This document shows positions 13,580 to 20,740 of a DNA stretch of 21,760 nucleotides, piece by piece (the stretch's first letter is position 1; every line of letters begins with the position of its first letter). This stretch comes from Parcubacteria group bacterium (GTDB lineage: Bacteria > Patescibacteriota > Minisyncoccia > UBA6257 > JACRHY01), in the NCBI GenBank assembly GCA_016215765.1, contig JACRHY010000036.1, positions 1 to 21,760 of the forward strand, written 5' to 3'. The position numbers were made by a program, and so were the translations under genes. Under the pieces are notes generated by a model. That model saw only the letters and a list, made by a program, of their open reading frames with translations, did no database searches and had not been told where the DNA came from.

Positions 13580-14395
13580 ATGGAAAAAATCATTCCTCTG
13601 TTTTTTTTAATTTTTATCGTCGGCATTGCCGCGTATTTTTTGCCGACGGTTTTTCAGGCGTTTAATTTGGAAGCCGGCGGCGCGGAAGGAAATAAATCGG
13701 AAGCGTTGGCCCTTTCCGCGAACGGCGGCGAATTTCATCAGGCGATCATCCACGGCCTCGGCTCAACCCCCGACATCTTTGATGTTGAACAATCCTTGAT
13801 TGACGATTCGGTTTTTTACGCGGCAACAAATCGCGGCCTTCTGATCAGCAAAGACGGCGGGGAAAATTGGCACGCTTTTTCCGATCTGGAAAAGAAAATA
13901 GACGGAGCGGCGATTTATAAAACGGTCGCGAACCGGACAAATCCGAAGCAGATATTCATTTCCGCCTCAAAAGGAGACAAGGGATTCGTTTATTTGACGG
14001 AGGATAATTTTTTTTCGCTGAAGCCGATTTTTGAAATTAAAGGCGTTGCCGTCGCGGATTTGGAAATGGACGACGGTTATCTGCTTTTGGGTTTGTCGGA
14101 CGGAAGAATCATGCGGTATATCATCGGGAGCGATTTATTTATGCCGCTGGCGGCCTTTAATTCGGCCGTTCTTGACTTGGCGGTCGGAAACGGCGCGATT
14201 TACGCCGCGACGAAATCCAACGGCGTTTTCAAAAGTTACGACGGCGGGAAAATTTTTACGACGGCGGGAAACGGAATCGGACCGGTAAAGCGGCTGACTC
14301 TTGAAAATGAAAGGAGAATTTACGCCGCGTCGCTTTCCGGCGTTTTGCGCAGCGACGACGGCGGCGATTGGATTTCCGTCAAGACGGCGGCGTAA
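13580..14395 (+). CDS. Ycf48-like membrane-anchored beta-propeller protein, cut short by an in-frame stop
   Basis: 271 residues. An N-terminal membrane anchor (about 4-22, IIPLFFLIFIVGIAAYFL) is followed by repeated propeller blades of the Ycf48/BNR kind, each with an Asp-box-like S-x-D-G-G turn: ISKDGGENWHAF, FKSYDGGKIF and RSDDGGDW. Proteins of this type are exported and often act as assembly or adhesion scaffolds; a function here cannot be assigned. The reading frame stops at TAA 14393-14395 in the middle of a blade. The same frame continues openly for 63 more codons to TAA 14585-14587 and contains another Asp box, so the ancestral protein was probably 335 residues. A single-base nonsense change, a sequencing error or readthrough are the options. 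Starts with ATG 13580 and no Shine-Dalgarno sequence. Confidence 0.8.
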   Translation: MEKIIPLFFLIFIVGIAAYFLPTVFQAFNLEAGGAEGNKSEALALSANGGEFHQAIIHGLGSTPDIFDVEQSLIDDSVFYAATNRGLLISKDGGENWHAFSDLEKKIDGAAIYKTVANRTNPKQIFISASKGDKGFVYLTEDNFFSLKPIFEIKGVAVADLEMDDGYLLLGLSDGRIMRYIIGSDLFMPLAAFNSAVLDLAVGNGAIYAATKSNGVFKSYDGGKIFTTAGNGIGPVKRLTLENERRIYAASLSGVLRSDDGGDWISVKTAA

Positions 14396-14587
14396 AAAAA
14401 CGGCGCGATTGAAGACGTCGTCGTTGAGCGCGGAATCGTTTATCTGGCCTCCGGTTCAAAAATCTACAAAAGCGCCGACGGGGGAGCGTTGTGGAAGATT
14501 TTTACTCCCTTTAGCGCCAAAAGAACGGCCACGGTTATTAATTTGTCAAAAAATGGTAAGATAATAATCGTTGGGTCAAGAAAATAA
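14396..14587 (+). pseudogene. In-frame 3' continuation of the Ycf48-like gene after the stop
   Basis: 63 sense codons in the same frame as the preceding gene, directly after its TAA and ending at TAA 14585-14587. It encodes another propeller blade (GIVYLASGSKIYKSADGGAL, followed by WKIF) and a final strand (NLSKNGKIIIVGSRK), matching the repeat pattern upstream. The coding bias is unchanged. The second stop lies 21 bp before frr, a normal operon spacing here. There is no credible start codon at its head, so as written it is not translated unless ribosomes read through the TAA. Confidence 0.75.
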
Positions 14588-14608
14588 TTCGCCCGGAGAA
14601 AATAATTT

Positions 14609-15160
14609 ATGACCGAAACGCTTTTAAAAGAATTGGAATTAAAATTCGCGGCGCTGATTGACGATATTAAGCGCGATTTTTCGTCTCTGCGGGGTGGACG
14701 CGCGATGCCGAAACTGGTTGAGGACGTCAAGGTTGATTATTTCGGCCAAATGATGACGGTCAAGCAACTCGGCTCCATCAGCGTCAGCCCGCCGCGGGAA
14801 ATCGTCGTTTCCATCTGGGACCGGAATGCCGTTTCCGCCGTTGCCAAAGCGATTGAAGAAGCGACCCAGCTGAGCGCTGCTATTGACGGAGGCCTCGTCA
14901 GAATAAACCTGCCGCCGCTGACCGAAGAAAGAAAAAAAGATATCGTTAAAATCGCGAAGGCCAAAGCCGAAGACATCCGCATCAGAGTGCGGACACTGCG
15001 CGATGAGGCCAATAAGGCGGCTGGCAAGGCCTGCGAAGACAAGGAAATAGGCGAAGACGAGAAATTCAAACTTAAAGAGAAAATCCAGGCCGCGGTTGAC
15101 GCCCGCAATTCGGAAATTGAGCGACTGCTGGAAAAAAAGACGGCGGAAATAAACGAATAA
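14609..15160 (+). CDS. frr: Ribosome recycling factor
   Basis: 183 residues, the usual RRF length (about 185). Diagnostic stretches are FSSLRGGRAMPKLVEDVKVD, YFGQMMTVKQLGSISVSPPR, and the long C-terminal helix with LTEERKKDIVKIAKAKAEDI and IRVRTLRDEANK. RRF, with EF-G, splits post-termination ribosomes. A GGAG (14595-14598) lies 10 nt upstream of ATG 14609, one of the few Shine-Dalgarno-like sites here. In many bacteria frr is preceded by tsf-pyrH and followed by uppS-cdsA-dxr-rseP-proS; here rseP follows after only 7 bp, so the three intervening genes are missing at this site. Confidence 0.95.
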   Translation: MTETLLKELELKFAALIDDIKRDFSSLRGGRAMPKLVEDVKVDYFGQMMTVKQLGSISVSPPREIVVSIWDRNAVSAVAKAIEEATQLSAAIDGGLVRINLPPLTEERKKDIVKIAKAKAEDIRIRVRTLRDEANKAAGKACEDKEIGEDEKFKLKEKIQAAVDARNSEIERLLEKKTAEINE

Positions 15161-15167
15161 AAACGCG

Positions 15168-16226
15168 ATGCTACTGGGAATTTTATCGGTCATTTTTTTT
15201 CTTTCACTGCTGATTTTAATCCACGAATCGGGCCATTTTTTGGCGGCGAAATTTTTTAAATTGAAAGTGGAGGAATTCGGTTTCGGTTTTCCGCCGCGAA
15301 TAATTTCCAAAAAGAAAGGGGAGACCCGCTACAGCTTGAATTGGCTGCCTTTCGGGGGATTCGTGAAAATTTACGGCGAAAATACGCTTGAGCAAAAACC
15401 GGACAATGAAGCGGATCGGGGACGCGATTTTTCCTCCCAAAAAGCGTGGAAACGGACGATTGTTCTTTTGGCGGGCGTTTTTATGAATTTTATTTTCGGC
15501 TGGCTGGCGATTTCTTTCGTTTTGGCGGCGGGAATTCCGTCCGCTCTTTTCATAAGCGAAGTCAGGCCGGAAAGTCCGGCGGCGGCGGCCGGTCTCAAAC
15601 CGTCCGATAAAATCGCGGCGATTTACGCCGGCGGAGAATCGCTGACAAGCCCTTCCGTGAATTCTTTCGTTGAATTTATTCAAAAATATAAAGGGGGAGA
15701 ATTTAAAATAACGGTGGAACGTTCCGGAAAAACGCTGGATATCACGACCGCTTCGCGCGTTTCTCCTCCGCAGGGAGAGGGCGCTCTGGGCATCGCCCTG
15801 CTTGAAGCCGGCAGCGAACCGAGGCCGTTCTTGTCCGCCTTTGGAGAGGGCTTCAAAGATGCTTTGACTATTATTAAGGAAATCGTTTTTGCTTTTTACG
15901 GAGCGCTTGCGGGAATTTTCACGAACGGATCGCTTAGCGGAGTGGCCGGACCGGTGGGTATCGTCGGCGTCGCCGCCCAAGCCGCCGGAATCAGCGTCGT
16001 GTATCTGCTTCAACTTTTCGGATTGATTTCTCTTAATCTGGCCGTTTTAAACATTCTGCCTTTTCCGGCGCTGGACGGCGGACGTCTTTTTTTCGTGCTG
16101 ATTGAAAAAATAAAGGGCTCGCCCGTGTCCGCCAAAACGGAGGGCGTCGCTCACGCCGTCGGATTTTCCCTTTTACTGGCTTTAATGGCGGCCATTACGA
16201 TAAAAGACGTGGCGGGACTGTTTTAG
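15168..16226 (+). CDS. rseP: Site-2 intramembrane zinc metalloprotease (RseP/RasP family)
   Basis: 352 residues, a short RseP-type protein with one PDZ domain. The first membrane helix carries the zinc-binding H-E-x-x-H at His19-Glu20-His23 (LILIHESGHFLAAKFF), followed by FGFGFPPRIISKKKGETRYS and LNWLPFGGFVKIYGE, both characteristic. A second membrane helix lies at about 100-125. The PDZ domain covers about 125-205 (SEVRPESPAAAAGLKPSDKI). The third zinc ligand is in NILPFPALDGGRLFF (Asp303), before a last membrane segment. These proteases cleave membrane-bound anti-sigma factors or signal-peptide remnants. Neighbours frr and proS reflect an ancient cluster from which uppS, cdsA and dxr are absent. 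No Shine-Dalgarno sequence is seen. Confidence 0.93.
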   Translation: MLLGILSVIFFLSLLILIHESGHFLAAKFFKLKVEEFGFGFPPRIISKKKGETRYSLNWLPFGGFVKIYGENTLEQKPDNEADRGRDFSSQKAWKRTIVLLAGVFMNFIFGWLAISFVLAAGIPSALFISEVRPESPAAAAGLKPSDKIAAIYAGGESLTSPSVNSFVEFIQKYKGGEFKITVERSGKTLDITTASRVSPPQGEGALGIALLEAGSEPRPFLSAFGEGFKDALTIIKEIVFAFYGALAGIFTNGSLSGVAGPVGIVGVAAQAAGISVVYLLQLFGLISLNLAVLNILPFPALDGGRLFFVLIEKIKGSPVSAKTEGVAHAVGFSLLLALMAAITIKDVAGLF

Positions 16227-16230
16227 GAGA

Positions 16231-16284
16231 GCGGGATTCGACCTATCATCAAGTTTAAAAGCTGACTTGAGATTTAGTATCCGC
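16231..16284. repeat. Stem-loop with outer inverted arms in the rseP-proS spacer
   Basis: TCAAGT (16249-16254) and ACTTGA (16265-16270) form a 6-bp stem with a 10-nt loop. Outside it, GCGGGAT (16231-16237) pairs with ATCCGC (16279-16284) with one bulged G. It begins 5 bp after the rseP stop. It has no T-tract and may be a processing or stability element. Confidence 0.5.
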
Positions 16285-16292
16285 GAGATTAT

Positions 16293-16320
16293 CTCTTGGT
16301 CTCTCTAGAGAGACCAAGAG
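16293..16320. repeat. Perfect 28-bp palindrome
   Basis: CTCTTGGTCTCTCT (16293-16306) is followed at once by its exact reverse complement AGAGAGACCAAGAG (16307-16320). As RNA this gives a 12-bp stem with the loop CTAG. There is no T-tract. The 12-bp-stem, 4-nt-loop architecture is the same as in the element at 3240-3300. Candidates are a dimeric-protein operator, an unusual terminator or a REP-like element. Confidence 0.8.
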
Positions 16321-16361
16321 CGTAGTCGGGGAACGAACAGCGTTTAGAAAAAGCGGGGGGT

Positions 16362-16390
16362 TTGATTTTCGTTCTTAGATTTTATATTCT
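16362..16390 (+). promoter_or_regulatory. Weak candidate promoter for proS and following genes
   Basis: TTGATT (16362-16367), 17 bp, TATTCT (16385-16390). TATATT at 16383-16388 or 16396-16401 are other -10 candidates. Unlike the other promoters this would give a leader of about 50 nt before ATG 16448. The rest of the 221-bp spacer holds the two inverted repeats and nothing else recognisable. Confidence 0.3.
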
Positions 16391-16447
16391 GTCTATATAT
16401 TAAGTCCCTGCGGTACGAACGCCTTTATATTCTTTATTTATTTCGCC

Positions 16448-17695
16448 ATGCTTCAATCCAAGCTTTTTCCCTCTACCCAGAAAGAAACTCCGAAAGACGA
16501 AGTGGCGGCTAATGCCGTTCTTTTGGTGCGCGGCGGGTTTGTCCAAAAATTGATGGCCGGCGTTTATTCTTTTTTGCCGCTCGGATTTCGAGCGTTGAAA
16601 AACATTGAGAATATAATTCGCGAAGAAATGGACGCCGTCGGCGGACAAGAACTCCTGATGCCGGCGCTTCATCCGAAGGAAATATGGGCGGAAACCGGCC
16701 GTTTTGAATCCATGGACGATTTGTATAAATTTCAGGATCGTCAGGAAAAATGGCTGGCGCTGGGCTCCACTCACGAAGAAGTCGTCACCGATATCGTCAG
16801 GCGTCATATCAGCTCATACAAGGACTTGCCGCTTTATTTTTATCAAATTCAGACCAAGTTCCGCGACGAACTGCGCGCCAAGTCCGGACTTTTGCGCGGA
16901 AGGGAATTTTTAATGAAAGATTTATACAGTTTTCACGCGGACGAAGAGGATAGAAAGGCGTATTACGAAAAAGTCAAAGCCGCCTACTTAAAAATTTTTA
17001 ACCGCTGCGGACTCAAAACGCTCGTCGCGGAGGCGTCCGGCGGAACGTTTTCAAAAGAATATTCCCATGAATTTCAAGCGCCCACCGAAGCGGGCGAAGA
17101 TCTCATTGTTTTTTGTCCCGCCGGCGATTTTAACCGCAATAAAGAAATAACCGACAAAAAAGCGGGAGACGACTGTCCCGTTTGCGGAAAAACGCTGGAA
17201 GACGCCAAAACCATTGAGGTCGGAAATATCTTCGCTCTCGGCGTCAAATTTTCGGAAGCGATGGGCGCCGGCTTTCTCAACGAAAAAGGGGAAAAACACC
17301 CGATAATAATGGGCTGTTACGGAATCGGCCTGGGACGAGTTTTGGGCGCCGTGGCGGAAATCCATCGCGACGAAAAAGGAATAATCTGGCCGTTTGAAAT
17401 CGCGCCGTTTTCCGCTCATCTTCTGGCGATCGGAAAAAACGGGGAAATTTTCCGCCGTTCCGGAGAAATTTATCGGGATTTACAAAAACGGGGAATCAAA
17501 GTATTATACGACGATCGAGAAGATGTTTCGGCCGGCCGGAAATTCGCCGACGCCGATTTAATCGGGTCGCCGTATCGCTTGGTTGTCAGTGAAAAAACCG
17601 GAGATAAAATTGAAGTTAAGAAAAGATCCGGAGGGGAGGCGGCTTTGTTAAATTCGGAAAAACTTCCCGAAATCATCGCTAGACCCACCGCTTAA
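16448..17695 (+). CDS. proS: Prolyl-tRNA synthetase without the editing insertion
   Basis: 415 residues against about 570 in E. coli. The class II core is complete: LGSTHEEVVTDIVRRHISSY and YFYQIQTKFRDELRAKSG with GLLRGREFLMKDLYSFHADE (motif 2), GCYGIGLGRVLGAVAE (motif 3), and the C-terminal anticodon-binding domain (LQKRGIKVLYDDREDVSAGR). Between motifs 2 and 3, where bacterial ProRS carries an INS editing domain of about 180 residues, only a short segment is found, with cysteines at FCPAGDF and CPVCGKTLE. The enzyme should charge tRNA-Pro but cannot clear Ala-tRNA-Pro in cis. This architecture is known from alphaproteobacteria. mreB copy 2 begins 11 bp after the stop. Confidence 0.95.
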   Translation: MLQSKLFPSTQKETPKDEVAANAVLLVRGGFVQKLMAGVYSFLPLGFRALKNIENIIREEMDAVGGQELLMPALHPKEIWAETGRFESMDDLYKFQDRQEKWLALGSTHEEVVTDIVRRHISSYKDLPLYFYQIQTKFRDELRAKSGLLRGREFLMKDLYSFHADEEDRKAYYEKVKAAYLKIFNRCGLKTLVAEASGGTFSKEYSHEFQAPTEAGEDLIVFCPAGDFNRNKEITDKKAGDDCPVCGKTLEDAKTIEVGNIFALGVKFSEAMGAGFLNEKGEKHPIIMGCYGIGLGRVLGAVAEIHRDEKGIIWPFEIAPFSAHLLAIGKNGEIFRRSGEIYRDLQKRGIKVLYDDREDVSAGRKFADADLIGSPYRLVVSEKTGDKIEVKKRSGGEAALLNSEKLPEIIARPTA

Positions 17696-17706
17696 TAACC
17701 TTTCCA

Positions 17707-18753
17707 ATGAAACTTCCGTTAACTTTTTTCGCGAAAGATATCGGGCTTGACCTGGGAACGGCGAATTCGCTGGTTTACGCCAGAAATCGCGGCATCGTGC
17801 TGAATGAGCCGTCAATAGTGTCGCTCAACAACAGAACCGGCCAAATTTTAGCCGTCGGCGGCGAAGCGAAAAAAATGCTCAGCCGCACGCCCGCTCACAT
17901 TACCGCCGTGCGGCCATTGATTAACGGCGTCAATTCCGATTTTGACATTACCCAGGAAATGATCAGATATTTTTTGAAAAAAGCCGGAATGACTTCCCCG
18001 TTCAGCTATTCGCGCGTCGTCATCGGCGTTCCGAGCAATCTGACCGAGGTGGAAAGAAAATCCGTTGAAGACGCCGCTATCGGCGCCGGCGCGGCAAAAA
18101 CCTATTTGATTGAACAGCCGCTTGCCGCCGCCGTCGGAGCGCGCCTGCCCATAGAAGAGCCGACTGCCAATCTGATAATAGACATCGGCGGAGGAACGAC
18201 CGACATCGCCATTATTTCAATGGGAGGAATCGTCACCGCCAAAAGTTTGAAAATCGCCGGCGATAAATTTAACGAAGACATCATCAGATATATCCGCGAC
18301 GAATTTAAGCTTATTATCGGCGAACCGACGGCCGAGGAGCTGAAAATTACGATCGGTTCGGCCGTTCCTCTTGAAGAAAAACTGGAAATTACCGCGCGGG
18401 GACGCGACGCTTCAACGGGATTGCCGAAAGAGATAATCGTTAAAAACACGCAAATCAGGGCGGCTCTTGAAAGATCGCTGCAGACGATCGTCGCGGCGCT
18501 TCGGGAAGTGATTGAGGTGTCTCCGCCGGAACTGGTCGGGGACATTCTGAAAAGAGGAATACACCTTTGCGGCGGCGGCAGCTTGCTGCGCGGCATTGAT
18601 CAGCTGATTGAAAAGGAAACCGGAATTGATACGGTAATCATAGAAGATCCTTTAACCTGCGTCGTTCGCGGAACGGGAATAATCATTGAAGATATAGAAA
18701 AATACGATCAGGTTTTGGCCAATGTTCTGGCGCCGAGGAAGATAAATTTATAA
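17707..18753 (+). CDS. mreB: MreB, copy 2
   Basis: 348 residues, with all MreB landmarks: an N-terminal hydrophobic/amphipathic lead (MKLPLTFFAKD) that may aid membrane binding, phosphate-1 IGLDLGTANSLVYARNRGIV, then VRPLINGVNSDFDITQEMIR, phosphate-2 IIDIGGGTTDIAIISMGGIV with Asp159 intact, and adenosine motif HLCGGGSLLRGIDQLIEKET. The position just before Pro in the IEQP segment is Gln137, where most MreB and Hsp70 proteins have a catalytic Glu; actin also has Gln here. This copy looks like the canonical shape protein because it is next to a PBP2-like gene, 31 bp downstream. mreC, mreD and rodA, normally in between or after, are absent from this locus. It shares the fold with copy 1 but the two sequences differ widely, so the duplication is not recent. 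Confidence 0.94.
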   Translation: MKLPLTFFAKDIGLDLGTANSLVYARNRGIVLNEPSIVSLNNRTGQILAVGGEAKKMLSRTPAHITAVRPLINGVNSDFDITQEMIRYFLKKAGMTSPFSYSRVVIGVPSNLTEVERKSVEDAAIGAGAAKTYLIEQPLAAAVGARLPIEEPTANLIIDIGGGTTDIAIISMGGIVTAKSLKIAGDKFNEDIIRYIRDEFKLIIGEPTAEELKITIGSAVPLEEKLEITARGRDASTGLPKEIIVKNTQIRAALERSLQTIVAALREVIEVSPPELVGDILKRGIHLCGGGSLLRGIDQLIEKETGIDTVIIEDPLTCVVRGTGIIIEDIEKYDQVLANVLAPRKINL

Positions 18754-18784
18754 GCCGATTTATTCTCCGCGCCGATGCGCGAAA

Positions 18785-20689
18785 ATGAAATCAAAAAACA
18801 ACGATCTTTTTTTTGAAGAAGCGATCGCCGACAGCATTGCCGGCGATTTTGACGTCGTTGAGTCGCCGCTCTCAAAGTCCGCCTTTCGCTTGGTTTTGGG
18901 ATTGGCGGCTTTGCTGGGTATGGCGGCGGTTGTCTGGGCGGCGTTTTTAAACACCGGAGAAAACGGTTTTTTTTATTTCAACCGCGCGGAAGCGAATCTG
19001 AACAGGGTGTCGCCGATCAGGGCTCCCCGCGGCGTTATTTACGATCGCTTTGGAGAGCCGCTTGTTAAAAACGTCCTTACTTACAATATCGTTCTGATTC
19101 CTTCGGATTTGCCGCGGGACGCCGGAGAAAAACGGCAAATAATAGAAACGCTGGCCGGCGCGCTGAAAATTTCCGAAGAGGCCGTGAAAGACATCCTGAC
19201 CGCCGCCGATTTGAAAAAATACAACAGCGTTTTAATCAGCCGCGGCGTTGATTCGGAAAAAGCCGCGGAAATCAAAGCGTTGAATTTGCGGGGCGTGAAA
19301 ACGGAAGAATATTTTAAAAGGGATTATTTGCGCGGCCCGGCGTTTTCGCATTTAATCGGTTATACCGGCGCGGTTAGCCGGCAGGATTTGTCGGAAAACC
19401 CGGATTTTCTGCCCGATGACGAAATCGGGAAGATCGGCCTTGAGGCCTATTACGACGAATCTTTAAGAGGCGTTCCCGGCCGCGCGATCATTTCCAAAGA
19501 CGCCAAAAACAATCCCCTTGCCGAAGAAAGAGAGGAAGCGCCCCGAACGGGAGCGAGTATTGAAACGACCATAGACGCCGGATTGCAGAATTATTTTTAC
19601 GATCGCCTGTCGGATGGCCTGCGGGCGCTTGATCGCGTTTCCGGAGTCGGAATCGCGCTCAATCCCCAAACGGGAGAAATACTGGCCCTGGTCAGTTTGC
19701 CGTCCTTTGACGGAAACGCTTTTTCAAACGGCGATTCCGATAAAATAGCCGAATTTTTCTCTTCATCGCATAAGCCGCTTTTCAATCGCGCCGTTTCCGG
19801 AGTTTACAATCCGGGTTCCACCGTCAAACCGCTGGTTGCCGTGGCCGCCTTGGCGGAAAAAGTCATTACTCCCCAAAAAGAAATTTTTTCCTCCGGTTCA
19901 ATAGAAATACCGAATCCTTACAATCCGGAACGGCCGAGCATTTTTCTTGACTGGAAAGCGCACGGCTGGGTTGATTTATATTCGGCGCTGGCGCGATCCA
20001 GCAACGTTTATTTCTACAGCGTCGGCGGAGGATTCGGAGACGTTTCCGGATTGGGAATAGCGAAACTTAAAACTTATTGGGAAAAATTCGGATTCGGGAA
20101 AAAAAGCGGCGTTGATTTGATGGGAGAAAACGACGGTTTCTTGCCGGATCCCGAAGAAAAAGAGAAAAGAACGGGGGATATCTGGCGGTTGGGAGACACT
20201 TATAACGCCACCATCGGGCAGGGCGACCTGCTGATAACTCCGCTTCAGTTGATTAATTACATTTCCGCTCTGGCCGACGGCGGAAAACTCCTCCGTCCTT
20301 ACTTGGCGGCGAAAATCAAAACGGAATCGGGAAAAACGATAAAAGAAACGCAACCGGAAATATTGGCCGATTATTCCGGCTTGCGCGGCGAAATTGCTGA
20401 GGTTCGGAAAGGAATGGAGGACGCCGTCAAGAAAAAGTACGGCACGGCCCATCTTTTAAGCGGCCTCCCGTTTTCCGCCGCCGGCAAAACGGGAAGCGCT
20501 CAGATTCAGAATAATGCCAAAACCAACGCTTTTTTTGTCGGTTACGCGCCGGCAGACCCGCCGGTAGGCGGGCCGAAAATAGCGATTCTCGTGCTCGTTG
20601 AAGACGCCCGCGAAGGAAGTTTAAACGCCGTCCCCGTAGCCAAAGACGTTTTGTCGTGGTACTATGAAAACCGTCTTAATCTTCATTAA
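18785..20689 (+). CDS. mrdA: Class B penicillin-binding protein (PBP2-like transpeptidase)
   Basis: 634 residues. A cytoplasmic tail of about 32 residues precedes one membrane helix (about 33-54, LVLGLAALLGMAAVVWAAFL). The pedestal domain starts with RVSPIRAPRGVIYDRFGEPL, the usual class B motif, and includes PAFSHLIGYTGAVS and GKIGLEAYYDESLRGVPG. The transpeptidase domain has all three active-site motifs: S345-T-V-K348, S405-S-N407 and K568-T-G570. It cross-links peptidoglycan during elongation, with RodA as glycosyltransferase partner (family knowledge). Adjacency to mreB copy 2 favours PBP2 over the division enzyme FtsI. An out-of-frame ATG at 18775 lies 10 bp upstream of the chosen ATG and reads only 13 codons. 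No Shine-Dalgarno sequence. Confidence 0.93.
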   Translation: MKSKNNDLFFEEAIADSIAGDFDVVESPLSKSAFRLVLGLAALLGMAAVVWAAFLNTGENGFFYFNRAEANLNRVSPIRAPRGVIYDRFGEPLVKNVLTYNIVLIPSDLPRDAGEKRQIIETLAGALKISEEAVKDILTAADLKKYNSVLISRGVDSEKAAEIKALNLRGVKTEEYFKRDYLRGPAFSHLIGYTGAVSRQDLSENPDFLPDDEIGKIGLEAYYDESLRGVPGRAIISKDAKNNPLAEEREEAPRTGASIETTIDAGLQNYFYDRLSDGLRALDRVSGVGIALNPQTGEILALVSLPSFDGNAFSNGDSDKIAEFFSSSHKPLFNRAVSGVYNPGSTVKPLVAVAALAEKVITPQKEIFSSGSIEIPNPYNPERPSIFLDWKAHGWVDLYSALARSSNVYFYSVGGGFGDVSGLGIAKLKTYWEKFGFGKKSGVDLMGENDGFLPDPEEKEKRTGDIWRLGDTYNATIGQGDLLITPLQLINYISALADGGKLLRPYLAAKIKTESGKTIKETQPEILADYSGLRGEIAEVRKGMEDAVKKKYGTAHLLSGLPFSAAGKTGSAQIQNNAKTNAFFVGYAPADPPVGGPKIAILVLVEDAREGSLNAVPVAKDVLSWYYENRLNLH

Positions 20690-20728
20690 ATCTTTTTAGC
20701 AAAGAAAATATTTTACTTACAACAGTTA

Positions 20729-20740
20729 ATGGCCTTTTGA
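20729..20740 (+). other. Three-codon mini-ORF overlapping the NosD-like start
   Basis: ATG 20729 reads M-A-F and stops at TGA 20738-20740, sharing one base with the ATG at 20740 (TGATG). It resembles the overlaps before rpsM and before the gene at 4566. It may be chance. Confidence 0.25.

Noticed and set aside
14392..14401. Slippery A-AAA-AAC heptamer or homopolymer error as the cause of the stop in the Ycf48-like gene
   Set aside because: The heptamer lies after the TAA, so ribosomes would not reach it, and adding or removing an A from the run leaves the TAA in place while breaking the frame downstream. A base substitution is needed.
16231..16243. tRNA T-arm-like string (GGTCGAATCCC on the minus strand)
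   Set aside because: The T-loop is one base short and no acceptor, D or anticodon stems can be built around it.
18775..18816. Upstream ATG and 13-codon ORF before the PBP2-like gene
   Set aside because: It is out of frame and runs into the gene without overlapping stop and start; probably chance.
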